Below, piece by piece: positions 1-7,177 of a DNA stretch of 15,717 nt. The notes beneath the pieces are model-generated. The model saw nothing but the letters and a program-made list of their open reading frames with translations, searched no databases and was not told the origin of the DNA. The stretch spans positions 1 through 15,717 of the forward strand of contig JAKPMW010000262.1 of assembly GCA_029548715.1 (NCBI GenBank), written 5' to 3'. This stretch comes from Spirochaetota bacterium (lineage in GTDB: Bacteria; Spirochaetota; JAGLSM01; JAKPMW01). Positions within the stretch are counted from its first letter, which is position 1. Every line of letters starts with the position of its first letter. The position numbers and the translations under genes were made by a program.

Positions 1-759
1 GTTTTTGAGGGGGCGGATGCCGTCATGCTCTCCGGTGAAACCGCGGCCGGGCAGTATCCGGTCGAGGCTGTCGAGATGATGGACCGGATCATCAGGCGGG
101 CTGAGCGCCTGGCATATCGGCGGGGGCATTACAAGGGACAGTCCTCGTTTGTACCTTCTCCGGGGATCACTGACGGGATGGCCCGGGCGGCTGTCGGACT
201 GGCTGACAACCTTGATGCCCGCTGGATCGTGGCCTTTACCCTTTCGGGCCAGACGGCACGCATGCTCTGCAAGTACCGTTCGGCTGTTCCTGTGATCGCC
301 CTGACACCCAATCCTGTGGTTGCCCGCAGGCTTGCCCTGTATTGGGGACTGACACCGATTGCGGTGGCCAACGCGGACGAACTCGAAAAGGTGATGCAGA
401 TCACCCGGGATACCCTGGCTGCGCTGGGGATGGTGCGTGAGCTGGACAAGATTGTTGTCCTGACGGGAGTCCCGCTTTCGGTGGCAGGGACAACCAATCT
501 GGTCCGGGTCCTGCAGATTCCCAAGGAGGGGGAGAGCGAGCTTGCCGCATCAGCCACCCTCAATGGCGAGCGCTGGCGCTGGAAGATCGATGATGATGCC
601 TGCATCCGCTGCGGAATCTGTGCGAGTATTTGCTCCTGCGGGATTTATTCCATGGGCGACCGGAGGGTCGAGATTCACCGGGAGCGGTTGTCCGAGTGCT
701 TTCTGGACATGCAGTGTGTCGAGGCCTGTCCGGTCAAGGCGATCACGATAGCCGAGTGA
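1..759 (+). CDS. pyk: Pyruvate kinase (3' part) with a C-terminal ferredoxin-like 4Fe-4S domain
   Basis: The gene enters from the left edge in frame 1 and ends at TGA 757-759, so the start and most of the catalytic barrel are outside the window. The visible part begins inside the active-site block GADAVMLSGETAAGQYP, a pyruvate kinase signature. The C-terminal alpha/beta domain follows, ending in GVPLSVAGTTNLVRVLQI, where ordinary pyruvate kinases stop. Here about 75 residues are added: a linker, then motif I C-x2-C-x2-C-x3-C (codons 601-633, followed by Ser instead of the usual Pro, with an extra Cys two residues later), then motif II C-x2-D-x2-C-x3-CP (codons 697-732). The kinase converts PEP and ADP to pyruvate and ATP in the cytoplasm. 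The extension should bind one or two iron-sulfur clusters, one with Asp in place of a Cys ligand. A redox-sensing or electron-transfer role is inferred. The kinase call is firm. Confidence 0.93.
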   Translation, partial: VFEGADAVMLSGETAAGQYPVEAVEMMDRIIRRAERLAYRRGHYKGQSSFVPSPGITDGMARAAVGLADNLDARWIVAFTLSGQTARMLCKYRSAVPVIALTPNPVVARRLALYWGLTPIAVANADELEKVMQITRDTLAALGMVRELDKIVVLTGVPLSVAGTTNLVRVLQIPKEGESELAASATLNGERWRWKIDDDACIRCGICASICSCGIYSMGDRRVEIHRERLSECFLDMQCVEACPVKAITIAE

Positions 760-778
760 CGGGCAAGTACGGGGGGCG

Positions 779-805
779 AAAAAAGCAGGTATCCCCGACG
801 GGGGA
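779..805 (-). terminator. Candidate rho-independent terminator of metX-metW
   Basis: Read on the minus strand downstream of metW, a TCCCC/GGGGA stem (792-796 with 801-805, loop 797-800) is followed seven bases later by a run of six T (779-784 on the opposite strand). The gap between stem and T-run is longer than usual and the stem is short, so this is only a candidate. It lies between the converging pyk and metW genes. Confidence 0.35.
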
Positions 806-916
806 GCATTGCGGGATCTGCAGCCGGAAAATATGTTCTTTCCCGACGATTGCACAGTGCACCCGGCTGTGCCCTTCAGGTCTTGCGTCCCTGCCGCGCT
901 AAGCGCTGGCTGCAGG

Positions 917-1552
917 TTACCTGCTGATCACAAAGAGCCCATAGTGCGCAAAGAGGTTGGGCCAGACCCGGGCCAGGATACTCCTGCGTCGGGTCAGGCC
1001 GGGTAAAAAGTAGCGTCGCTCGATCGAGATCCCGTTTTCGCGACAGAATCCGAGGAAGTCGTTGATGGTCAGGAGATGGATGTTGGGCGTGTTGTACCAC
1101 TCGTAGGGGAGGAGCCGGTTTTTTGGCATCCGGCCCTTGAAGAGCAGTCCAAAGCGGATGCGGAAGTGGGCAAAGTTGGGAAAGCTGATGATGACCTTTT
1201 GCCCGATGCGCAGCATCTCGTCAATGGATTTTTTCGGGTTCCAGATCACCTGGACCGTGCGCAGGGCCAGTACGTAGTCAAACGAGTTGTCCTTGTAGTA
1301 CTCGTTCAACCCCTCGTCGATATCTCCCTGCAGGACAGAGAGTCCCTTGTTGACACAAGCCAGTACGTTTTCCTCGTTGATTTCTATGCCGCGGGCCTTG
1401 ACCCGTTTGCGGTCAACAAGCATCCGCAGGAGGGTGCCGTCACCACAGCCGACATCAAGCACCTTGACCCGGTCATGAATGTTTTCGGCTACAATGTCAA
1501 AGTCAATCCGGACATCAAGATTATCCACTTCGGGATCAGGACTCTTCGGCAT
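917..1552 (-). CDS. metW: MetW, methionine biosynthesis protein (SAM-methyltransferase fold)
   Basis: A 211-residue protein of the usual MetW length. The SAM-binding motif I, VLDVGCGDGTLL, is at residues 31-42. It is followed by GIEIN (motif II acidic residue), QGDIDEGL, and the family-typical stretches LRTVQVIWNPKKSIDEMLR and ISFPNFAHFRIR, then the C-terminal block around NTPNIHLLTINDF. MetW proteins are genetically required with MetX for methionine synthesis in several bacteria, and they act with MetX at the homoserine acylation step; a methyl-transfer substrate is not established. The ATG at 1552 lies inside the end of metX, 17 bases overlapping, with an AAGGA site (1561-1565) eight bases upstream. 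Translational coupling is therefore likely, and the pair forms one operon. Confidence 0.93.
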   Translation of the reverse strand: MPKSPDPEVDNLDVRIDFDIVAENIHDRVKVLDVGCGDGTLLRMLVDRKRVKARGIEINEENVLACVNKGLSVLQGDIDEGLNEYYKDNSFDYVLALRTVQVIWNPKKSIDEMLRIGQKVIISFPNFAHFRIRFGLLFKGRMPKNRLLPYEWYNTPNIHLLTINDFLGFCRENGISIERRYFLPGLTRRRSILARVWPNLFAHYGLFVISR

Positions 1553-2816
1553 CAGTCAATTCCTTGTCAAGGTTGTCGAGGAAGCTTCGTACGAGAAAGC
1601 CGAGTTTGCCGTTGATGACTTCCTTTACAAGGAAGGAATCGTGGCCCCAGTCGGCGGTGATGTCAGAATAGGTGACATCGACATCGTTGGCGCGCATGGC
1701 GTTGACGAGACTTTTTGAGTCCCGGGGCGGGTAATGCCAGTCTGACGAAAAGGAGATGACAAGAAATTCGGCATTTGTTTCGGCAAAGGCCGAGGCCAGG
1801 TCCTCATCAAAATCCGCTCCGAGGTCAAAATAATCAAGGGCCCGGGTGACGACGAGGTAGGAATTGGCGTCAAAGCGGTCCACGAAGGTTGAGCCCTGAT
1901 GGTGAAGGTAGCTGTTGACCTGGAACTGTGGGAGGGCCACCCCCCGTCGTGATGCCTCCCGGGCGGCGATGCTCGCATTGTTGTCGGCCTTTTCGGTCTC
2001 GGTACGTGCGGGGGCTTCGGCCCGGATCGGATCCTGGATCCTGCGGGCAAATTTTTCGTGCAGGGATTTTTCGGACATGTAGGTGATGTGCGCCATCATC
2101 CGGGCCATGGCCAGTCCCCGGCGGGGGCCCTCTGTTCCATAATAGTCACCACCCAGGAAAGCGGGGTCACTGATGATCGCGTGCCGTCCGACTTCGTAAA
2201 AGGCAATGTTTTGCGCCGAGTGGCGAGCGGTCGTGGCAATGGGGATGGCTGACTGTACCCGCTGGGGGTGGTCTACAGCCCAGCGCAGGGCCTGCATCCC
2301 TCCCATGGAGCCCCCAGCCACGCAGAAGAGTTTGTCAATCCCGAGATGATCAATCAGCTTGACCTGGGCGTTGACCATGTCCTTGATGGAGATGAAGGGG
2401 AAGGCGGAGCCCCAGGGTTGGCCGGTTGCCGGATTGATGGATGACGGGCCGGTCGACCCCTTGCATCCCCCGAGGACGTTGGCACAGATCACGTAGTATT
2501 TGTCCGTATCAAAGGGACGTCCCGGTCCGATCATCGGGTCCCACCAGCCCGGTTTGGGTTCGCGCCCCTCGGCCCGGGCCCGGGCAATATCCTCGCTGTG
2601 GTAGCCGGCGGCATGGGCATCCCCGGTCAGGGCGTGCAGGACCAGGATGGCCCGGTCCTTGTTGGCCGGATCGCCCCATGTTTCGTAGGCAACTGTCACT
2701 TCGGGCAGGGATTTGCCACAGCGGAGCTCGAATGGGTCATCTTCGTTGCCAAAGGTAAAATACCGGGTCTCGACGACCGGTGTGTACTCCGTTTCGGGAC
2801 GGGCTTCCTCCCTCAT
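1536..2816 (-). CDS. metX: Homoserine O-acyltransferase MetX (acetyltransferase type)
   Basis: An alpha/beta-hydrolase-fold enzyme that activates homoserine by O-acylation for methionine synthesis in the cytoplasm. Counting from the preferred start, the nucleophile elbow GGSMGG puts Ser at 170, Asp 359 lies in SSDWHYPP, and His 392 lies in WGHDSF. The blocks HALTGDAH and ANVLGGCKGSTGP are also family-typical. The reading frame opens at ATG 2849. I prefer ATG 2816 because GGAGG (2827-2831) precedes it by ten bases, whereas 2849 has only AT-rich sequence upstream. Length is 426 residues, about 45 more than typical MetX. Much of the excess is a charged Ala/Glu/Arg-rich insert in the lid before FQVNSYL. 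Acetyl- rather than succinyl-CoA specificity is assumed from the family name; some MetX members use succinyl-CoA. Overlaps metW by 17 bases. Confidence 0.93.
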   Translation of the reverse strand: MREEARPETEYTPVVETRYFTFGNEDDPFELRCGKSLPEVTVAYETWGDPANKDRAILVLHALTGDAHAAGYHSEDIARARAEGREPKPGWWDPMIGPGRPFDTDKYYVICANVLGGCKGSTGPSSINPATGQPWGSAFPFISIKDMVNAQVKLIDHLGIDKLFCVAGGSMGGMQALRWAVDHPQRVQSAIPIATTARHSAQNIAFYEVGRHAIISDPAFLGGDYYGTEGPRRGLAMARMMAHITYMSEKSLHEKFARRIQDPIRAEAPARTETEKADNNASIAAREASRRGVALPQFQVNSYLHHQGSTFVDRFDANSYLVVTRALDYFDLGADFDEDLASAFAETNAEFLVISFSSDWHYPPRDSKSLVNAMRANDVDVTYSDITADWGHDSFLVKEVINGKLGFLVRSFLDNLDKELTDAEES

Positions 2817-2928
2817 CGCGGGGCAACCTCCACAGGGAACCTGATTCATTGATAATAATACGAATAAGTGAGCCTTTCTTTGGCTGATAAATAAAAATAC
2901 CCGGGCATGGAAATGCGAGAGATGAGGC

Positions 2929-2957
2929 TTGATTATTGTTTTTCAGGATCGTACAAT
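2929..2957 (+). promoter_or_regulatory. Sigma-70-type promoter for the acyl-CoA synthetase gene
   Basis: TTGATT (2929-2934) and TACAAT (2952-2957) are separated by exactly 17 bases. The -10 matches the consensus at five of six positions and the -35 at four. Transcription would start near 2964, giving a leader of about 80 bases before ATG 3046. This is the best-looking promoter in the window. Confidence 0.6.
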
Positions 2958-2998
2958 GCGGCGCAGGTAACCGCGCTTTGAGGGTGTTGGCGTGTTCC

Positions 2999-3023
2999 GC
3001 TGCCGTATCGAGGCAGCACTGCC
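2999..3023 (+). promoter_or_regulatory. Mutually exclusive small hairpins in the acyl-CoA synthetase leader
   Basis: GCTGCC (2999-3004) can pair with GGCAGC (3012-3017), but most of that second arm can instead pair with CTGCC at 3019-3023. The two stems cannot coexist. They lie in the predicted 5' leader, about ten bases upstream of the ribosome binding site. Whether this is a regulatory switch or chance in GC-rich DNA cannot be decided from one sequence. Confidence 0.2.
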
Positions 3024-3045
3024 GCGCGGATCGGGAGAAGATGAT

Positions 3046-4791
3046 ATGGGACAGTTTTCGCTTGTGTCTGATCAGGCTGATTTTGAGACACTTAACGATC
3101 TTTTTGAAAATTCAACGCAGCGGTATGCTGACAGGATCGCCTTTCGCATGAAGCGCATCGGCGAGCGGTATGACGAGTTTTCCTACGGACGCTTCAGGGA
3201 GCTGACCATCGCCGTGGCCAAGTATCTTGAGGACCTCGGGGCCTGCGGCAAGGGCAAGATGATCGGTCTGATTTCTGAAAACAGACCGGAGTGGCCGATC
3301 ATTTATTTCGCGATTTTGCGCACGGGCGCAACGGTTGTCCCCATGGACGCACTCCTGGGGGAGGCCGAGATCATGCACATCATCAAGGATGCAGGTGTGC
3401 ATGTGCTCTTTTGCTCGGCTGCCCAGTATGACAAGGTCAGTGAGGTCGACCACCTGCTTAAAGACCTCAAAAAGCTGATTGTGCTGGATGCGATCAATGT
3501 CAAAAACCGCCGGATTGCAACGCTTGACGAGGTCATCACGGCAGGGCGCAAGATCAAAAAAGACAAGCCGGCCAAGGTCAAAAAAAATGACATAGCTGCC
3601 CTTATCTACACCTCGGGAACAACGGGAAGCAGCAAGGGGGTCATGCTCTCACACTGGAATATCGCCTCCAACGTCGCCGGACTGCGGCGTATGATTTATT
3701 TTGACGAAAACGACGTGTTTCTTTCGGTGCTGCCTCTGCATCACACCTTTGAATGCACTGCGGGCATGCTCATCCCTGTTTCGAAGGGGTGTTCGATAAC
3801 GACTGCGGAGAGTCTGGCGTCAAAACGCATCATTGCCAACATCAAGGAGACTGGGGTAACCCTGATGATGGGCGTGCCTCTCCTGTATGAAAAGATGGTG
3901 GCCGGTATCTTTCGCGGGATCAACGAAAAGCCCATTCCCGTGCGGTTGCTTGTCCACGGACTGCTGGGTATGGTCAAGGGAGTCAAAAAGATCTTGCGGC
4001 ACAATCTGGGGAACAAGGTTTTCAAATCCCTGCGCGAGAAGGCCGGACTGGGGAGCCTGCGGATCATGATTTCGGGTGGGGCACCCCTCCAGGCCTGGGT
4101 TGGACAGACCTTTGAACATCTCGGGATCAGTTTTCTCAACGGGTACGGGCTGACCGAGACCTCACCGGTCTTGACGGTCAACGTGGTCAGTGATATTGAC
4201 AACAGGACGGTCGGATATCCGGTTGACGGGATCGAGCTGGCGATTGACCAGCCCGACCCCAGCGGGGTGGGTGAGCTGAAGGCCCGGGGGCCCTTTGTCA
4301 TGCAGGGCTACTACAAGAACAAGAAGGCCACGCAGGCGATTATCCGGGATGGCTGGCTTTACACGGGTGACCTGGCCCGGTTTGACGACAAGGGGCGGGT
4401 CATTATCTGCGGGCGCTGCAAAAACCTGATCGTGACTGACGGCGGAAAAAATGTCTATCCCGAGGAGATTGAGCTGGCGCTCAACAGTTCGACCTTTATC
4501 AAGGAAAGCCTTGTGATTGGTCGCCCGATTTCAAAAAACAATCCGGGCGAAGAGGTCGTGGCCTACGTCGTCCCTGACTACGAGACAATTGAGGCAGCAC
4601 ACGGCACCAAGATTACCGATGAGGAAATCGAGGATCTTGTCCGGCGCGAGGTCAACCGGATCAACGAGACCTTTGTCTCCTACAAGCGCATCAAGGAGTG
4701 TTTCATCCGGGAGGAGGAGTTTCCGAAGACCTCTACCCGTAAGATCAAGCGGTATCTGTTTCAGGGGCGGGATATTCACGTCCAGCCGTAA
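3046..4791 (+). CDS. Long-chain fatty acid--CoA ligase (AMP-binding family)
   Basis: A 581-residue ANL-superfamily enzyme that adenylates a fatty acid with ATP and transfers it to CoA, probably at the inner face of the cytoplasmic membrane. Motifs in order are the P-loop TSGTTGSSKG (189-198), LPLHHTFE, the A5 block GYGLTETSP (366-374), YTGD (439-442), the hinge region around GRCKN, and the C-terminal catalytic-lysine block PKTSTRKIKR (Lys 566), where the usual Gly before Lys is Arg. The frame is open from ATG 2992, but ATG 3046 is chosen: GGAGAA (3034-3039) sits six bases upstream, and the N-terminal family homology begins just after it. The gene has its own promoter, is divergent from metX and has no obvious operon partner. 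The acyl chain preference cannot be read from the sequence. Confidence 0.92.
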   Translation: MGQFSLVSDQADFETLNDLFENSTQRYADRIAFRMKRIGERYDEFSYGRFRELTIAVAKYLEDLGACGKGKMIGLISENRPEWPIIYFAILRTGATVVPMDALLGEAEIMHIIKDAGVHVLFCSAAQYDKVSEVDHLLKDLKKLIVLDAINVKNRRIATLDEVITAGRKIKKDKPAKVKKNDIAALIYTSGTTGSSKGVMLSHWNIASNVAGLRRMIYFDENDVFLSVLPLHHTFECTAGMLIPVSKGCSITTAESLASKRIIANIKETGVTLMMGVPLLYEKMVAGIFRGINEKPIPVRLLVHGLLGMVKGVKKILRHNLGNKVFKSLREKAGLGSLRIMISGGAPLQAWVGQTFEHLGISFLNGYGLTETSPVLTVNVVSDIDNRTVGYPVDGIELAIDQPDPSGVGELKARGPFVMQGYYKNKKATQAIIRDGWLYTGDLARFDDKGRVIICGRCKNLIVTDGGKNVYPEEIELALNSSTFIKESLVIGRPISKNNPGEEVVAYVVPDYETIEAAHGTKITDEEIEDLVRREVNRINETFVSYKRIKECFIREEEFPKTSTRKIKRYLFQGRDIHVQP

Positions 4792-4882
4792 GCTGAAAGC
4801 GGTGGCGCCGGACCGGGCTGTGACGATGTACCAGTCCGTGTGTCACTGTTTGATGTCTGCAGACAAGAGTTGATATGGTACA

Positions 4883-4901
4883 TGCGCCGTTGTCCGGCGC
4901 A
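4883..4901 (+). promoter_or_regulatory. Hairpin directly upstream of the ribosome binding site of the PP2C gene
   Basis: A perfect seven-base stem, TGCGCCG (4883-4889) with CGGCGCA (4895-4901), encloses the loop TTGTC. It ends two bases before the Shine-Dalgarno-like AAGGGA at 4904-4909. There is no T-run, so it is not a standard terminator. It may tune initiation at the GTG start. A weak promoter-like pair, TTGATG (4850-4855) and TATGGT (4874-4879), lies just upstream with an 18-base spacer. Confidence 0.3.
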
Positions 4902-4918
4902 CGAAGGGAATCAGCGGA

Positions 4919-6058
4919 GTGGCCCACAGGATTGCGCTTCTTGTATCCAATGACTCAGAGCGGCGTGCCCTGGGGTCGCTTGTCTCGTCCTACGGGTTTG
5001 CGGCTCACATGTTTACCGATGTCAATTCGGCCTTTGCTTCGCGCATCCGGTTTGACCTGATTCTGATTGATTACGTACTCGGGCATGCTTCGCTGCTGGA
5101 CCTGATTGCCAGGCTCGATCGTGGGTCAGGGACACACTATGTTCCGGTCCTGGTGCTGATCGACAGCTGGCAGGTAACGGATGCGGTCCCCTGGATCAAC
5201 GACGGGGTGGATGAGTTTGTCTTTCGGCCGATTCAGGAGGCGATCCTGTATGCCCGGCTGCGTGCCCTCCTGCGGCTCGGGGAGTTCCACGAGCGGGTGC
5301 GCCGGCAAAACGTTCAGTTGCGCCGTGAAATGGAGATGGCGCGCTCGATCCAGCAGAACCTGATGGTCAACCGCTTTCCCCAGGTCGGGAGGTACAGCAT
5401 CGCCTCCCGCTATATCCCGGCGACTGATCTGGGGGGTGATTTTTTTGACGTGTACTCTGTTTCGGGCAGTCTCTTCGGCGTCTTTATCGCTGACGTTGCC
5501 GGACACGGGGTGCAGGCAGCCCTGCTCTCGATGATTGTCAAGGGTGCGCTCGATGCCATCAAGAAACAGCACTACAGCCCGGCCTCCCTGCTTGGCGAAC
5601 TGAATACCCGCCTTGTCCCCCTCTTTGAGCCCCTCAATACTTTCATTACGGCTTTCAGTGCCATTATCGATGTCTGGACGGGGCGGCTTTTGTACTGCAG
5701 TGCGGGCCACCCGGTGCAGTTTTTGTTCCATGGCGGCCAGGCCCAGGGGCTCAAGACACGGGGCGGAATCCTCGGGCTGTCCACCAGCCGGCAGTTTTCG
5801 GAGAGCATGGCAGACCTGTCACAGGGCGATATCCTGCTTTTGTATACGGATGGTCTGGTTGAGGCATCTTCGGAGGATGGAGAGGCGTTTGGTGAACAGC
5901 GTCTGATCCATTGTGCCCAGGCCAATCTCGACCAGGAGCCGGAGACGATAGTCGGAGCCCTGGTGGAGAGGCTGGATGAGTTTGCGGCGCCGGCTTCGGA
6001 GGAGTCAGCCCTGCACGATGATGATGTCAACATCATCGTGGTCAAGGCCCAGTATTGA
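4919..6058 (+). CDS. Receiver domain fused to an RsbU/SpoIIE-type PP2C serine phosphatase
   Basis: A 379-residue cytoplasmic signalling protein. Residues 1-118 form a response-regulator receiver with phospho-acceptor Asp 51. The receiver is degenerate: the second acidic pair is N11-D12, the Thr/Ser after strand 4 is missing (LIDSW), and the conserved Lys-Pro is Arg-Pro at 103-104. A charged helix (about 118-150) links it to a PPM-type phosphatase domain. Its metal-binding acidic residues are in LGGDFFD (171-177), ADVAGHG (191-197), YTDG (309-312) and the terminal DDD-VNIIV block (367-373). Such proteins typically dephosphorylate an anti-sigma-factor antagonist in partner-switching systems, but no such partner is encoded here. 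The GTG at 4919 is the only usable start: the frame is closed by a stop at 4871-4873 and has no ATG in between. It converges on the next gene with 21 bases between stop codons. Confidence 0.9.
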   Translation: MAHRIALLVSNDSERRALGSLVSSYGFAAHMFTDVNSAFASRIRFDLILIDYVLGHASLLDLIARLDRGSGTHYVPVLVLIDSWQVTDAVPWINDGVDEFVFRPIQEAILYARLRALLRLGEFHERVRRQNVQLRREMEMARSIQQNLMVNRFPQVGRYSIASRYIPATDLGGDFFDVYSVSGSLFGVFIADVAGHGVQAALLSMIVKGALDAIKKQHYSPASLLGELNTRLVPLFEPLNTFITAFSAIIDVWTGRLLYCSAGHPVQFLFHGGQAQGLKTRGGILGLSTSRQFSESMADLSQGDILLLYTDGLVEASSEDGEAFGEQRLIHCAQANLDQEPETIVGALVERLDEFAAPASEESALHDDDVNIIVVKAQY

Positions 6059-6079
6059 GGATCTGCCCGGCGGACGGGT

Positions 6080-6976
6080 TTAGCGTGGGCTCATGCGGAC
6101 CTTTGTCAGGATCAGCATGAAGACGTAATAGACGTTAAAGGGAACAACGGCCAGCCAGAGGGCAAACATCAGGTCCCCCGCCAGGGTTGAAAGCATGATA
6201 CAGACCATGTGGGTATTGGGTCCGAGAAAGGACCAGAGCCGGAGAAACCCCCGCTCCCGCTTGATGATTGCTGCACGTTCTGCGGGGGTGTAGCTCAGAC
6301 GGGAGTAGGCGCCGACGGACAGGAGCGAGTTTTGCAGGCTGTTGTATGCCAGATAGATACGCATCATCCAGCGTTTCCCGCTGGACATGCTGCGGGACTC
6401 ACGGCGAAAGCGTGCCTCGAGGTCCTGGCGTTCCTTGACGGTCTGGTCAATCCCTGTCTTGACAATGCTCGAAAACTTTGTCTTGATCAGGTCGTAGGCG
6501 ATCGAGTGGATGGTTATGGACGCAAAGCCGAGAAGCGCGAGAGGGAGGACAATATCCTGAGATATCGGAATGATCAGGTATTGCTGCAGGCCCTCAAAAT
6601 TCGTGTGCATGGCCCAAAGGGCCCCGCCCAGGACTGAAAAGCCTACAATGTAATCGGAAATTCCATCGAGGATGCGTCCAAACTCCGAGCTTGTGCCCTT
6701 GAGTCGCGCCAGCTGGCCGTCAGCACAGTCCAGGACAAGGGACAACTGGTAGGCAAGTGCTCCGATGAAGAGGGTTAGATATGTTCCCGCGGCGAAGAGG
6801 AAGCCGGCGGCTATACCGGAGAGGATGGCCAGCATTGTGACCTGGTTGGCGGATATGGAAGTGTAGTGATAAAAAAAACCGACGAAGAGGGACGCTAAGG
6901 GCCTGTTAAACCATGTGTTGACCGGCTCCTCGGAGATGATGTTGATCTGCTCTGCAAGAGGTGTTTCGTTGGCCAT
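6080..6976 (-). CDS. CDP-alcohol phosphatidyltransferase family membrane protein
   Basis: A 298-residue integral membrane protein with the complete family signature D-x2-DG-x2-AR-x8-G-x3-D-x3-D (Asp 83, Asp 86, Gly 87, Ala 90, Arg 91, Gly 100, Asp 104, Asp 108). Hydrophobic segments flank it at about 45-80, 108-122, 140-160 and 255-292. The family transfers a phospho-alcohol group from a CDP-activated lipid or alcohol using divalent metal, making phospholipids or polar head groups. The acceptor cannot be identified here. A charged stretch (about 165-205) interrupts the membrane segments. The frame is open up to 7153, but ATG 6976 is chosen: AGGA lies eight bases upstream, homology starts soon after, and an extended -10 element lies between it and the other ATGs. 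It is divergent from the flippase-like gene. Confidence 0.88.
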   Translation of the reverse strand: MANETPLAEQINIISEEPVNTWFNRPLASLFVGFFYHYTSISANQVTMLAILSGIAAGFLFAAGTYLTLFIGALAYQLSLVLDCADGQLARLKGTSSEFGRILDGISDYIVGFSVLGGALWAMHTNFEGLQQYLIIPISQDIVLPLALLGFASITIHSIAYDLIKTKFSSIVKTGIDQTVKERQDLEARFRRESRSMSSGKRWMMRIYLAYNSLQNSLLSVGAYSRLSYTPAERAAIIKRERGFLRLWSFLGPNTHMVCIMLSTLAGDLMFALWLAVVPFNVYYVFMLILTKVRMSPR

Positions 6977-7014
6977 TCGTGACGTCCTGTCTGGTGTGGG
7001 GTGTGCCGCCTGAA

Positions 7015-7023
7015 ATTGTAGCA
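7015..7023 (-). promoter_or_regulatory. Extended -10 promoter element for the phosphatidyltransferase gene
   Basis: On the minus strand the sequence TGCTACAAT (7023 down to 7015) matches the extended -10 form TG-n-TATAAT with one mismatch in the hexamer. No good -35 box is present, as is common for extended -10 promoters. Transcription would begin near 7008, leaving a leader of about 30 bases before ATG 6976. Confidence 0.4.
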
Positions 7024-7069
7024 TGAAAGTCCGGCCAGCGGCAGCATAATTTACGGTCAAAACGCGCCC

Positions 7070-7109
7070 TGCAGGCCTCTGCAGGGGTGCCTTGACAGGT
7101 CCTTGCAGG
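7070..7109. repeat. Three TGCAGG repeats in the divergent promoter region
   Basis: TGCAGG occurs at 7070-7075, 7080-7085 and 7104-7109. The first two are one helical turn apart, and the last two lie within longer near-repeats (CCTCTGCAGGGGTG and CCTTGCAGGGGGGTG) on either side of the TTGACA box. The arrangement resembles an operator cluster, but no regulator is known. Confidence 0.25.
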
Positions 7110-7121
7110 GGGGTGTACTTT
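7092..7121 (+). promoter_or_regulatory. Candidate sigma-70 promoter for the flippase-like gene
   Basis: A perfect TTGACA (7092-7097) is followed after 18 bases by TACTTT (7116-7121), a poor -10 hexamer. Transcription would start near 7128 and give a leader of about 50 bases before ATG 7178. Confidence 0.4.
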
Positions 7122-7177
7122 TTTACGGCGGTCAGACTGACGGCGTTTTCCAATACGCACGAAACGGATTGTACTTC

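Noticed and set aside
852..872. GCACAG/CTGTGC hairpin downstream of pyk
   Set aside because: It has a six-base stem with a nine-base loop and no T-run, so it is not convincing as a plus-strand terminator.
1076..1615. A 179-codon plus-strand open frame opposite metW
   Set aside because: MetW on the other strand is unambiguous across the same bases, and the plus-strand frame resembles no family.
2850..2860. TATTAT as a metX -10 box
   Set aside because: The hexamer is good and would fit the start at 2816, but no -35 or extended -10 accompanies it, so I do not list it as a promoter.
2850..2990. A possible SAM riboswitch upstream of metX
   Set aside because: Read on the minus strand the leader is AT-rich with only a four-base stem (AGCC/GGCT). 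The conserved cores of SAM-I and SAM-II are not visible.
6065..6077. CCCG/CGGG hairpin followed by TTT between the PP2C and phosphatidyltransferase genes
   Set aside because: Four base pairs and three T are too weak to call a terminator.
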